Below, piece by piece: positions 23,663-32,276 of a DNA stretch of 64,000 bases (within the stretch, counting starts at the first letter, position 1; the number at the start of each line of letters is the position of its first letter). Both the position numbers and the translations under genes were made by a program. The stretch spans positions 124,001 through 188,000 of the forward strand of contig NZ_JBHSEC010000022.1 of NCBI RefSeq assembly GCF_042651785.1, in the 5' to 3' direction. The stretch is from Chungangia koreensis. GTDB lineage: Bacteria; Bacillota; Bacilli; Bacillales_A; Planococcaceae. The notes beneath the pieces are model-generated. The model did no database searches, had not been told where the DNA came from, and saw only the letters and a list, made by a program, of their open reading frames with translations.

Positions 23663-24877
23663 ATGGAAGGTACATTGATTAAACCTGAAGATACGTGGCT
23701 CTTATGGGCTTTTCTTGCAGGTTGGGCCGCTGTCAGTATTTACTTGGAGCAGAAATACGACTGGGCCAATAAGGTATCCGGTGCGATTATCGCATTAGTA
23801 GGGGCTTTAGTGTTAGCAAATTTGAACGTCATCCCAACGGCCGCTCCTGCTTACGATGTTGTGTGGGGGTACGTGATTCCACTTGCGATACCACTTCTTT
23901 TATTCCAAGCCAACCTAAGGAAGGTGTGGAATGAGAGCGGACGACTACTAATATTGTTTCTGATTAGTTCAGTAGGGACGGTTATAGGTGTCATGATCAG
24001 CTTTTTTGCACTTTATAAATTTGTCCCGGAATTGGACAAGATCAGTGCCTTAATGACGGGTTCTTATATCGGAGGAAGTGTCAATTTCGCAGCGATGGCG
24101 GGAAAATTTGAACCGTCGGAAGCGATGGTGTCTTCAGCAATCGTCGCAGATAATTTTATGATGGCCTTATACTTCTTTGTTCTTATCGCAATTCCAGGTA
24201 TTCCGCTCATGCGAAGATTGTTTAAAGCACCGATTGTTGAACGGATTGAAAAGGAACCGGTTAGAAATGATGAGACGCTTGCTGCTTCATATTGGAAGCG
24301 GAAAGAAATATCGTTGAAGGACATAGCACTGTCTATCGGAAGTGCATTCGTCATCGTGGGCGTAGCATTTAAAGTTGCTGAACTGTTTGGTGCATATTTG
24401 CCAGAAGGCGGAGCTTTTTGGTCAATAATTAGGGGGATATTGGGAGATAAATACTTGATGCTAACTACGATTACTGTATTGGCGGTCACCTTATTCTCCA
24501 AATTCTTCGATCGGTTAAACGGGGCACAGGAGATCGGCACGTATTTGATTTACATCTTCTTTGTTGTTATCGGTACGCCGGCATCCATCCCGTTGTTAAT
24601 TAAAAATGCTCCACTTCTACTAGTGTTCGTATTCATCATTGTTCTGGTCAACATGATTATTACGTTCGGCGTGGGTAAGCTATTTAAATTCACGATGGAA
24701 GAAATGATTGTAGCGAGTAACGCAAATGTCGGAGGGCCGACAACAGCTGCCGCAATGGCTATTGCAAAAGGCTGGAAGGAACTGATAGTTCCGGCAATGT
24801 TAGTCGGTACGATGGGCTATATCATTGGAAACTACATTGGAAGTGCAGTCGGGTATTATCTATCAAATCTTATGTAA
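23663..24877 (+). CDS. DUF819-family membrane protein (YjcL-like)
   Basis: A 404-aa polytopic membrane protein with about 11-12 hydrophobic helices and two matching halves, the layout of the DUF819 family (B. subtilis YjcL). Characteristic Gly-rich repeats are SYIGGSVNFAAM (about residue 135) and NANVGGPTTAAAMA (about residue 355), symmetric between halves, like substrate-gating loops of gluconate/CPA-type transporters. The start at 23663 follows AAAGGGGGGGG, with a TATAAT at 23633-23638. It is a single gene with its own terminator. The transported substrate is unknown. Confidence 0.88.
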   Translation: MEGTLIKPEDTWLLWAFLAGWAAVSIYLEQKYDWANKVSGAIIALVGALVLANLNVIPTAAPAYDVVWGYVIPLAIPLLLFQANLRKVWNESGRLLILFLISSVGTVIGVMISFFALYKFVPELDKISALMTGSYIGGSVNFAAMAGKFEPSEAMVSSAIVADNFMMALYFFVLIAIPGIPLMRRLFKAPIVERIEKEPVRNDETLAASYWKRKEISLKDIALSIGSAFVIVGVAFKVAELFGAYLPEGGAFWSIIRGILGDKYLMLTTITVLAVTLFSKFFDRLNGAQEIGTYLIYIFFVVIGTPASIPLLIKNAPLLLVFVFIIVLVNMIITFGVGKLFKFTMEEMIVASNANVGGPTTAAAMAIAKGWKELIVPAMLVGTMGYIIGNYIGSAVGYYLSNLM

Positions 24878-24882
24878 CAGGG

Positions 24883-24914
24883 AAACCGTGTCTCTTATGG
24901 GATACGGTTTTTTT
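24883..24914 (+). terminator. terminator of the DUF819 gene
   Basis: AAACCGTGTCTC and GGGATACGGTTT form an imperfect stem around a TTAT loop, followed by seven T. Confidence 0.85.
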
Positions 24915-24972
24915 ATTGAAATGAAACTATTTGAAAAATTCAAACGTATACTTTTCTAAGGGGGGATGAAAT

Positions 24973-26361
24973 ATGTTAAGTAAATCCTTAGTAGAAGAAG
25001 TCATCACCGCTGCCTTATCGACAGGCGGTGACTTTGCAGAAGTATTTGTAGAAGACAAAGTGAACAACACGATCGGAATGCAACGTGGAAAAGTGGAAAG
25101 CAGCATTTCAGGCAGGGATTTCGGAGTCGGAATCCGTGTGTTCAAGGGATTACAAAGTGTATATGCCTACACGACCGACTTTACGAAGGATGGCCTGATC
25201 AAGGCAGCGAAGAATGCAGCCCATGCCATCAACGGAAGCGAACGCTTCATGCCAGCAATTCTTGCAGAGCAAACAGTCAACCCACTACATAAGATTGCCA
25301 TAGCGCCGAAGACTGTTGAGAATATGAGAAAGGTTGACGTGATGAAGAAAGCGCATGAAATTGCGCAAAACTATCACAAAAGCATTCAAGAAGTTGGGGT
25401 CCGGTATTACGACGAGGAACAGCATGTTCTAATTGCAAATTCCGAGGGGAAATTTGTGGAGGATACACGGGTTAGAAGCCGACTTATGATTCAAGCGATT
25501 GCAGGGGAAGGGAATCAGATGCAGACAGGATTCTACGGCCCTGGTGCGTATAGCGGCTTTGAATTCATGGAGAATATGAACTTGGAGCATTATGCAAGTG
25601 AAGCTGCTCGGATTGCCGTGACGATGCTCCATGCAGATGAATGCCCGAGCGGGAAATTCCCAGTTATTATAGATAACGAATTTGGTGGGGTTATTTTCCA
25701 CGAAGCCTGCGGCCATGGATTAGAAGCTACATCAGTTGCAAAGAATGCATCCGTATTTGCAAACCGTATTGGAGAACGGGTGGCACCGGACATCGTTACG
25801 TATATCGATGATGGGACCATTCCGAATGAATGGGGTTCATTGAACATCGATGATGAGGGAGAAGAGACCCGTAAGAATGTCTTAATCGAAAATGGAATAT
25901 TAAAAGGTTATTTAATCGATAAGTTCAATGCACGACGGATGGGAATGCCATCAACAGGTTCCGGCAGAAGACAGTCGTATAAATTCGATCCTACTTCCCG
26001 GATGACAAACACATACATTGCGCCAGGAAAGTCGACTCGTGAGGAAATCATCGCTTCAACAGAACATGGCATATTTGCGAGATACATGGGTGGGGGTCAG
26101 GTAAATCCTGCTACAGGTGACTATAATTTTGCCGTCATGGAAGCCTATTTAGTGAAGAACGGAAAGATCGATCGACCGGTCCGCGGAGCAACTTTAATCG
26201 GGAACGGTGCGAAGACACTTCAGCTTGTCGACATGGTTGGAGACAATCTGGGCCACGGAGCAGGTATGTGCGGTTCGGTCAGTGGCAGCATTCCGGTCAA
26301 TGTCGGCCAGCCGACAATCCGTGTGAGTGAAATTACCGTTGGCGGAACGAAGGGGGAATAG
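24973..26361 (+). CDS. tldD: TldD metalloprotease subunit
   Basis: A 462-aa catalytic subunit of the TldD/TldE heterodimeric protease, which trims unfolded peptides and, in other bacteria, matures modified peptides such as microcin B17. The zinc site is HEACGH (H243 to H248). Other conserved segments include SGRDFGVGIRVF, FDPTSRMTNTYI and MGGGQVNPATGDYNFA. The start follows AAGGGGGGATG. It is immediately followed by its partner gene. No precursor-peptide or modification genes are nearby, so a general peptidase role is more likely here. Confidence 0.95.
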   Translation: MLSKSLVEEVITAALSTGGDFAEVFVEDKVNNTIGMQRGKVESSISGRDFGVGIRVFKGLQSVYAYTTDFTKDGLIKAAKNAAHAINGSERFMPAILAEQTVNPLHKIAIAPKTVENMRKVDVMKKAHEIAQNYHKSIQEVGVRYYDEEQHVLIANSEGKFVEDTRVRSRLMIQAIAGEGNQMQTGFYGPGAYSGFEFMENMNLEHYASEAARIAVTMLHADECPSGKFPVIIDNEFGGVIFHEACGHGLEATSVAKNASVFANRIGERVAPDIVTYIDDGTIPNEWGSLNIDDEGEETRKNVLIENGILKGYLIDKFNARRMGMPSTGSGRRQSYKFDPTSRMTNTYIAPGKSTREEIIASTEHGIFARYMGGGQVNPATGDYNFAVMEAYLVKNGKIDRPVRGATLIGNGAKTLQLVDMVGDNLGHGAGMCGSVSGSIPVNVGQPTIRVSEITVGGTKGE

Positions 26362-26364
26362 GCG

Positions 26365-27702
26365 ATGAGCATCCTAAACTATCAAGAAAAGTTATTGGCT
26401 CAAGGGAAAGAATATGGTTTTGAAGCGATGGAAGTGTATTACGAGAAAACGTCAAGCTTCGGATGTGGAGTCTTTAACGGAGAGTTAGAACATTACGAGA
26501 CGGCAGAAGCTGGCGGCCTTTCATTCCGCGGGCTGATTGACGGAAAGATGGGTTATGCCTACACCGAGAAGATTGACGAGGATTCCATTCAATTCCTACT
26601 CGAACGTGCCAAAAATAATGCAGGTGTCCTCGAGTCAGATGAAATGGACGAAATCTTTGAAGGCAGTCCAGCCTATCAAAACGAAGATTGGTTTTCCGAA
26701 TCGCTCAGCAAAGTGACGATTCCAGAGAAAATCTCCCTCATGCTTGAAATCGAAAAGAAAATCTCGGAATATAACCCGAAGATCAAACTCGTCAATGGAA
26801 GACTGAAAGATATGGCTGGGGAAAAGGCTATTGCGAATAGTAAGGGATTAGCGCTTCATGAACGTCAAAACTATATCTATTTATACTTTACGGTCGTAGT
26901 CGAGGATGGCAGTGAAAAGAAATCAGCTAACACTTTCAAGATTACACGGGACTTTTCAAAGTGGAATACGGATGAAATCGCGAAAGAAGCCGCTGAAGAA
27001 GTGTTGAAGAGTTTAAACGAGAAGTCAGTTGCTAATAAAAAATACCCGGTTCTATTCCGCCGTGATGCGGCTGCGGCTTTTATTGCGACGTTCAACTCCA
27101 TCTTTTCGGCGGAAGAGGCTCAATTCGGACAGTCATTGCTTGCAGGAAAATCAGGAGAGAAAATTGCAGCGGATACAGTGACCTTCATCGATGATCCGTT
27201 TCATCCATTAGGTCTTTCGAATCGAAACTTTGACTCGGAAGGAGTCGCTTCACAAGAACTGACAGTAGTGGAAAACGGCGTTTTGAAAACATTGCTCCAT
27301 AATCGTAAAACCGCGAAAAAAGACGGTGTTGAAACGACCGGTCATGCCTACAAATCGTACAAAGGCACACTGTCTGTTGCACCATCAAACTTCTATGTAA
27401 AACCGGGAGTTAAAGAATATGAACAGTTAATCTCCGGACTGCAGGAAGGAATCCTGATAACTGAATTATCCGGACTACATTCTGGTGCGAATCCTGTCAG
27501 TGGGGACTTTTCTGTTGCTGCGCGTGGCTATTACGTGAAAGATGGGAAAATAGAAGCACCAACAACACTCATGACGATTGCAGGCAACTTCTTCACAGTA
27601 TTGAATGATGTCGTAGAGGCAGGTTCAGATTTGGAATTTGGTCCGAGTGGCGTCGGTTCACCTTCTTTACTGGTGAAAGGACTTTCCGTAACTATGGAAT
27701 AG
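26365..27702 (+). CDS. pmbA: TldE/PmbA metalloprotease subunit
   Basis: A 445-aa non-catalytic partner of TldD. It shares the fold (GLSFRGLIDGKMGYAYTEK, SGANPVSGDFSVAARGYY, a C-terminal GSPSLLVKGLSV) but lacks the HExxxH zinc motif, as expected for TldE. It starts three bases after tldD with GGGGGAATAGGCG upstream, so the two are co-translated. It is followed by a long inverted repeat that could end the transcript. Confidence 0.93.
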   Translation: MSILNYQEKLLAQGKEYGFEAMEVYYEKTSSFGCGVFNGELEHYETAEAGGLSFRGLIDGKMGYAYTEKIDEDSIQFLLERAKNNAGVLESDEMDEIFEGSPAYQNEDWFSESLSKVTIPEKISLMLEIEKKISEYNPKIKLVNGRLKDMAGEKAIANSKGLALHERQNYIYLYFTVVVEDGSEKKSANTFKITRDFSKWNTDEIAKEAAEEVLKSLNEKSVANKKYPVLFRRDAAAAFIATFNSIFSAEEAQFGQSLLAGKSGEKIAADTVTFIDDPFHPLGLSNRNFDSEGVASQELTVVENGVLKTLLHNRKTAKKDGVETTGHAYKSYKGTLSVAPSNFYVKPGVKEYEQLISGLQEGILITELSGLHSGANPVSGDFSVAARGYYVKDGKIEAPTTLMTIAGNFFTVLNDVVEAGSDLEFGPSGVGSPSLLVKGLSVTME

Positions 27703-27721
27703 AAGTATTGTATGCGATGTT

Positions 27722-27762
27722 AAAAGGCCATCGATTTTTATTAAAAATTTGATGGCCTTTGA
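27722..27762 (+). terminator. probable terminator after tldD-pmbA
   Basis: AAAGGCCATC (27723-27732) pairs with GATGGCCTTT (27751-27760), and the AT-rich inner part also pairs. The T tail is short (TTTGATATT), so efficiency is uncertain. Confidence 0.6.
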
Positions 27763-27816
27763 TATTCAGCTAAGAGGTATTATTTGTGCACCAACACAGT
27801 GAAAGGGGGTCATGGA

Positions 27817-28270
27817 ATGGTTAAATGGAATTCATATTTTATGCTACTACTCGTGACGGTACTTGGAACAATCCCCTTCACCCTTATAAGTATGACTGAA
27901 TATTTCTGGTCAGCTCCCTCGACAATTAAAGAGGGGATCAATGCAATTGTTTACATGATGCTTTGGCTGTGTTGCAGTATCCTGATGGGATACAAACAAA
28001 ATAAAAAGTTTTACATATTTTCATTTGTCTATTTTTCATTCGTAAAAGTGAGCAGCCTTATCGCGTACATTTCATTTTTTTATGTCCCCATCGTTGTGTT
28101 TCTGGCCGGACCATTTAATGGTTTAGAGTTCTTTATTAAGCGACTTGAATTTGTATATAGTAGGTCCGCTTATAAATCTACTACTGATTTCTTTAGGTTA
28201 CTACATGGGCACCTATCTTAGAGCGAAGAAGAAATCGTTTAACCGGCATGGCCTATCAGGAAAGGAATAG
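27817..28270 (+). pseudogene. membrane protein gene broken by a frameshift
   Basis: The frame from ATG 27817 (after GAAAGGGGGTC) encodes hydrophobic helices up to about residue 105, then turns into unlikely sequence and stops at 28221. The +1 frame is open from 28127 to 28270 and encodes a credible ending: a hydrophobic helix (LYIVGPLINLLLISLGYYMG) followed by a basic cytoplasmic tail (TYLRAKKKSFNRHG). Joining the two gives a ~150-aa four-to-five-helix membrane protein. The shift must lie between 28127 and about 28165. It could be a true mutation or a sequencing error. The family is unknown. Confidence 0.65.
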
Positions 28271-28294
28271 AAATTTAAAGGGAGGAGAAATCAA

Positions 28295-28501
28295 ATGATA
28301 TTGATTTCAATTATTTTTTACATTGTCGGTTTATTTATTTTGTACTTGGTCATCTATTCCGCAGTGAAGGATGGGATTGATAAATCTGAAGTCGGTCAGT
28401 TATTAAGAATGAAGTACGGAGAGCACAAAAAAGTCACTCCCGTATCAGATGAAGAAATTGAAAAGGAATTAGAAGAGCAATTTAAGAACGATGAGAATTG
28501 A
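28295..28501 (+). CDS. small membrane-anchored protein
   Basis: A 68-aa protein with one N-terminal membrane helix (residues ~2-22), then a charged cytoplasmic part (SAVKDGIDKSEVGQLLRMKY) and an acidic tail (SDEEIEKELEEQFKNDEN). The ATG follows AAAGGGAGGAG with good spacing. It resembles short Bacillales membrane proteins of unknown role; I do not assign a function. It lies 24 bases after the broken membrane gene and may share its transcript. Confidence 0.72.
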   Translation: MILISIIFYIVGLFILYLVIYSAVKDGIDKSEVGQLLRMKYGEHKKVTPVSDEEIEKELEEQFKNDEN

Positions 28502-28620
28502 CTCTGTTAGGTAAGAGCATGTTTCTCTTAGTGCCACTACAATTTCTGTCACCGCTCCAAATTGTAATAATGATTATTGAAAAAATATTTTACTTATTGA
28601 ACAAAAACGGAGGTGAGACA

Positions 28621-28780
28621 ATGCCATCTTTTAAAATTCCTAATCCATTTACTATGTATGAAACGTGCACTTTTTATTCAACCACATCCTGATGATAATG
28701 ATATTTCAGCAGGAGGAACTGTTGCCAAGCTCGTAAACTCTGGTACAGAGGTTCATTATTTGACCATCACGGATGATTAG
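28621..28780 (+). pseudogene. remnant of a PIG-L family deacetylase gene
   Basis: An ATG after GGAGGTGAGACA begins MPSFKIPNPFTMYE, then the frame changes at about 28658. The new frame reads KRALFIQPHPDDNDISAGG and continues to HYLTITDD before a TAG at 28778. HPDD is the zinc-binding motif of PIG-L/LmbE N-acetylglucosaminyl deacetylases (bacillithiol- or BshB-like). Real members are ~220-250 aa, so about 80% of the gene is missing and the start is frameshifted. It marks a decayed or deleted locus rather than a working enzyme. Confidence 0.8.
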
Positions 28781-28822
28781 GACAGATCCCTTACTTTTTT
28801 CATTTACGTGGTAGTGCACAAT

Positions 28823-29692
28823 TTAATGGATATTTCGTTTGCTGAAGTTTCCGCCTCGGACTTCTGAGACTTCATAAACAGTTACAAATGCTTTTGGATC
28901 GATTTCCAGAATGATTTCTTTCATTTTGCTATCTTCCAGACGGTTGATAATACATTTAATTTCCCTAAATTCTTCATTGGAATAAGCGCCTTGAACAACA
29001 TTGAAAGTAGCACCGCGTCCTAAACGGTCACGGATTGTTTCGACCATATCTTCAGGCTGGCTCGTAATAATTCTATACTCTTTGGAACCGCTCAGACCCT
29101 CTTCAACAATGTGAATGACTTTAGTGGCAATGTAGTAAGCGATTGCGGATAAGAAAGCTCCTTGAAGGCCAAAAACGGTTGATACAATTGCAAATACAAA
29201 GACGTTTAAGAATAAGATTAAGTCACTTGTACCAAAAGGTATCTTTCGTGAAAGCAGAACAGCTAACATGTCAATTCCGTCAAGTGCACCCCCGTTACGT
29301 AGTGCCAAACCCATACCGAAACCAAGGATAATACCACCTACTACTGTCACTAGTAGAGTATCCCCATGGATAATCGTTGGTACGTGGTGCATCAGGCTTG
29401 TACTGACAGCAAGCGTTGCAATCCCTAATACTGAATAGAGGGCGAAGCTTTTACCAATTTGTTTATAACCTAAAAAGACAAAAGGTATATTTAAAATTGC
29501 GATGAGAAGACCTAATGGAAATCCGAATAATTGTGATCCGACGATACTTAGGCCAGTCACGCCTCCATCTGAAACTTGATTGGGAATCAGGATTGCTTCT
29601 AATCCGTAAGCGGCGATCACGGCACCAAGCATGATCAAGGCACCCCGTGCAAACCATTTCCATAATGGCGTTTTCTGTGGTGTTTTAGGCAT
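28823..29692 (-). CDS. YitT-family membrane protein (DUF161/DUF2179)
   Basis: A 289-aa protein with five to six membrane helices (residues ~12-205), containing the conserved NQVSDGGVTGLSI and LRNGGALDGIDMLA loops. These are followed by the soluble C-terminal DUF2179 domain (residues ~205-280) with EYRIITSQPEDMVETI and GRGATFNVVQGAYSN. Bacillus has several paralogues (YitT, YpjC, YvjA, YqfU) of unknown transport or regulatory function. The ATG follows AAGGAACAATAT. It is divergent from the dbpA helicase gene. Confidence 0.9.
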   Translation of the reverse strand: MPKTPQKTPLWKWFARGALIMLGAVIAAYGLEAILIPNQVSDGGVTGLSIVGSQLFGFPLGLLIAILNIPFVFLGYKQIGKSFALYSVLGIATLAVSTSLMHHVPTIIHGDTLLVTVVGGIILGFGMGLALRNGGALDGIDMLAVLLSRKIPFGTSDLILFLNVFVFAIVSTVFGLQGAFLSAIAYYIATKVIHIVEEGLSGSKEYRIITSQPEDMVETIRDRLGRGATFNVVQGAYSNEEFREIKCIINRLEDSKMKEIILEIDPKAFVTVYEVSEVRGGNFSKRNIH

Positions 29693-29860
29693 ATATTGTT
29701 CCTTTTTTTTATTTGTTTTTTATATTTATTTTACACTTATATTCTTCTCTCTGTCAGTTCATGCCCTTCAAACTCATTTTAATAATAGGACATTAATCGA
29801 AAAAGGAAGCGCCACCTGCTATAATGAGGCAATCATAAGAAGACGAAAAGGGGCAGCAAG

Positions 29861-31300
29861 ATGAAAGCATTCACTTCCTACAACTTAAGCGAGGAAATTC
29901 AGCGGGCACTGGACGCTTTAGGATATGAGCAACCAACAGAAGTTCAAAGAGAGGTAATACCACCCGCACTCCAAAAGCGGGACATTACGGCCAAAGCCCG
30001 AACTGGCAGTGGGAAAACAGGAGCCTATGCCATACCAATCTGTGAAGTAGTGGACTGGGAAGAAAACAGACCTCAGGCGCTCGTGCTTACGCCCACACGT
30101 GAGCTTGCTGCTCAAGTAAAGGAAGACTTTACGAATATCGGACGGTTTAAACGTATAAAAGCGGCTGCAGTATATGGGAAACAACCATTTAAGCACCAAG
30201 CAACTGAACTGAAACAGAAAACGCATGTCGTCATCGGTACACCTGGTCGTGTACTCGATCATATTGAAAAGGGCACCCTTCATTTAGATAAACTCCATAC
30301 TTTAGTCATTGACGAGGCTGATGAGATGCTGAATATGGGATTCATCGATCAGGTGGAAGCTATTATTACCCATTTGCCGAATGAGCGGACGACGATGCTC
30401 TTTTCTGCTACGATGCCGAAAGACGTGGAAAAGCTTTGCCATCGTTATATGAAAGACCCGGTTGATATTCAGATTGAAACGCCAGAAACGGATGAGCCGC
30501 ACATTGAGCACGGTGCCATCGTAGTGAAGGATGAAGAGAAACTGAAATTATTGAAGGATTTTGCCACTGTAGAAAATCCGGATAGCTGTATTATTTTCTG
30601 CCGGACAAAGGAGCGGGTGGATACACTTGTGGATCAACTCGATTCGGAAGGCTGGTCATGCGATAAGCTCCATGGAGGCATGTATCAAGATGACCGTTTC
30701 GAAGTGATGGATGATTTCCGAAGAGGAGATTTCCGTTATTTGATTGCGACCGATGTAGCAGCCCGGGGAATTGATATCGAGAAAATTTCACTTGTCATAA
30801 ATTATGACGTCCCGCTTGAAAAAGAAGCCTATGTGCACCGGACGGGCCGGACGGGCAGAGCAGGGGAAAAAGGGAAGGCCATTACATTTGTAACCCCGTA
30901 TGAAGATAAATTCTTAAAAGAAATTGAAGAATTCGTCAGCTTTACCATTCCGGAAATCGCTTGGCCTTCAAAAGAAGACGTAGAAAAGAAGGAACCGGCT
31001 TTCATGGAGAAAATGATAGCAGAACCTGAACTGAAGAAAGATAAAGGTGCATCATTGAATAAAGACATCACCAAGTTATACTTCAATGGTGGTAAGAAGA
31101 AAAAAATCAGAGCTGTCGATTTCGTTGGCACGATCGCTAAAATAGAGGGAGTCTCTGCGGATGATATTGGAATCATCACGATTGAAGAAAATGTATCGTA
31201 CGTAGAAATCCTAAACGGCAAAGGGCCTCTCGTTCTGAAAACAATGAAAAACACGACCATCAAAGGAAAACAACTGAAGGTCTATATAGCAAAGAAATAA
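29861..31300 (+). CDS. dbpA: DEAD-box RNA helicase DbpA (YxiN)
   Basis: A 479-aa ATP-dependent RNA helicase that is activated by hairpin 92 of 23S rRNA and acts in large-subunit assembly. All core motifs are visible: the Q motif (NLSEEIQRALDALGYEQPTEVQ-like), ARTGSGKTG, PTRELAAQ, TPGRVLDH, DEADEML, SATMP, IIFCRTKERVD, ATDVAARGIDI and HRTGRTGRAG. The C-terminal ~75 residues form the DbpA RNA-recognition domain (KLYFNGGKKKKIRAVDFVG, VEILNGKGPLVL), which distinguishes it from CshA. The length equals B. subtilis YxiN. The ATG follows AAAGGGGCAGCAAG. Confidence 0.95.
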   Translation: MKAFTSYNLSEEIQRALDALGYEQPTEVQREVIPPALQKRDITAKARTGSGKTGAYAIPICEVVDWEENRPQALVLTPTRELAAQVKEDFTNIGRFKRIKAAAVYGKQPFKHQATELKQKTHVVIGTPGRVLDHIEKGTLHLDKLHTLVIDEADEMLNMGFIDQVEAIITHLPNERTTMLFSATMPKDVEKLCHRYMKDPVDIQIETPETDEPHIEHGAIVVKDEEKLKLLKDFATVENPDSCIIFCRTKERVDTLVDQLDSEGWSCDKLHGGMYQDDRFEVMDDFRRGDFRYLIATDVAARGIDIEKISLVINYDVPLEKEAYVHRTGRTGRAGEKGKAITFVTPYEDKFLKEIEEFVSFTIPEIAWPSKEDVEKKEPAFMEKMIAEPELKKDKGASLNKDITKLYFNGGKKKKIRAVDFVGTIAKIEGVSADDIGIITIEENVSYVEILNGKGPLVLKTMKNTTIKGKQLKVYIAKK

Positions 31301-31304
31301 AGGA

Positions 31305-31335
31305 AACCCCTCCAATCATGTAATTGGAGGGGTTC
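31305..31335. terminator. terminator between dbpA and the minus-strand membrane gene
   Basis: AACCCCTCCAAT (31305-31316) pairs perfectly with ATTGGAGGGGTT (31323-31334). The T tract is short on both sides. Confidence 0.75.
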
Positions 31336-31340
31336 ATACT

Positions 31341-31709
31341 TTATCGCTGATCATTTAGCTTCTTTCGTTGACGGTTTATTTGGAGAATGCCTATGACAAC
31401 GACAATCCATAAGGCTGGATTATCTAAGCTAATGCCAACTTGTGATGATCCACCTATCAGTGTGAAAATACTCAGAAGCAGCAAAGAATAGACTAACACC
31501 ACGACATGCCGAATAAGCAGTTGTTTCGCGCTTTCTTCATACCTCCGATTTACGAAGAAACTAATGATTAAAATGGCCGCTAATGCGAAAAACATCCAAG
31601 GCTTAGGTAGATAAAAAATAGAATATAAAGCAGGGAAATAGTCATAAGCCAGCAATATAGTTATGACTAATAGAGTAGCAATCTCGTAAAGTGCATTTAT
31701 TTTCTTCAT
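31341..31709 (-). CDS. four-helix membrane protein, unknown function
   Basis: A 122-aa protein with four hydrophobic segments (about residues 7-24, 36-52, 65-85 and 97-112) and a basic C-terminal tail (NRQRKKLNDQR), suggesting a cytoplasmic C-terminus. The ATG follows AGAGGTGGAAG. It is separated from the DoxX gene by a terminator, so it is its own unit. I do not recognise the family. Confidence 0.75.
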   Translation of the reverse strand: MKKINALYEIATLLVITILLAYDYFPALYSIFYLPKPWMFFALAAILIISFFVNRRYEESAKQLLIRHVVVLVYSLLLLSIFTLIGGSSQVGISLDNPALWIVVVIGILQINRQRKKLNDQR

Positions 31710-31785
31710 CTTCCACCTCTTCTTTTATAGATTTACGGATAATGGTCACATTTGGTTTCATCTACAATTTGACTCTATGAACAAA

Positions 31786-31811
31786 GAAAAGCACTGCCAA
31801 TTAGCAGTGCT
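31786..31811 (-). terminator. terminator of the DoxX gene (minus strand)
   Basis: AGCACTGC (31790-31797) pairs with GCAGTGCT (31804-31811); on the minus strand the stem is followed by TTTTC. Confidence 0.82.
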
Positions 31812-31822
31812 CAAGTTACAAA

Positions 31823-32194
31823 TCAGTTATAAGGTACAAAATAGAACCGTCCTATTGCAACAAACAGTGCACATAGCAAGAGAATGATAGTCATCGGAAT
31901 GCTTGAGTATTCCTTCCGCTGAAAATGGAAACCGGCGGCCAGCAACATAATGATTGCCAAGCCCAGTGCTGAAAGCGGCATGAGAATCTGTGGAATTCTT
32001 AATATTACTGGAAGGATGAGGCCAGCTGCACCAAAAACCTCAGCCCATCCGATAAATTTCACAAAGCCTTTCGGATATTCTTTAATCCACGGCATACTGA
32101 ATTTCGCTTTTTCATATTGAAAAGCTTTTGTCCGTCCCGCCATATAGAATATTAGACACAAAATAATTTGTATTGCCCAAAGCGCAATATTCAA
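31823..32194 (-). CDS. DoxX-family membrane protein
   Basis: A 123-aa four-helix membrane protein of the DoxX/quinol-oxidase-subunit-like superfamily: LWAIQIILCLIFYMAGRTKAF at the N-terminus (in part), FIGWAEVFGAAGLILP in helix 2, and two further helices (LGLAIIMLLAAGFHFQRKEY and TIILLLCALFVAIGRF). Such proteins are often linked to redox or thiosulfate metabolism, or to oxidative stress. The TTG start follows GGGGGAGAGG. It sits just behind an LLM flavin oxidoreductase on the same strand, 82 bases away, and may be read from the same promoter. Confidence 0.85.
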   Translation of the reverse strand: MNIALWAIQIILCLIFYMAGRTKAFQYEKAKFSMPWIKEYPKGFVKFIGWAEVFGAAGLILPVILRIPQILMPLSALGLAIIMLLAAGFHFQRKEYSSIPMTIILLLCALFVAIGRFYFVPYN

Positions 32195-32276
32195 TAACCT
32201 CTCCCCCTCAAAAACTTCTTAGTTGAAGATATTTGAACGAACGCTCAATTAGAAGTGGGAAGAGATTTTGAACAAG

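Noticed and set aside
24973..27702. TldD/TldE as part of a peptide-natural-product (RiPP) cluster
   Set aside because: No precursor peptide, cyclodehydratase or exporter genes are adjacent; neighbours are a DUF819 transporter and decayed genes.
28498..28692. 64-aa frame starting at TTG 28498
   Set aside because: No RBS at its start. Its second half is the true start of the PIG-L remnant, which has its own GGAGGTGAG at 28621.
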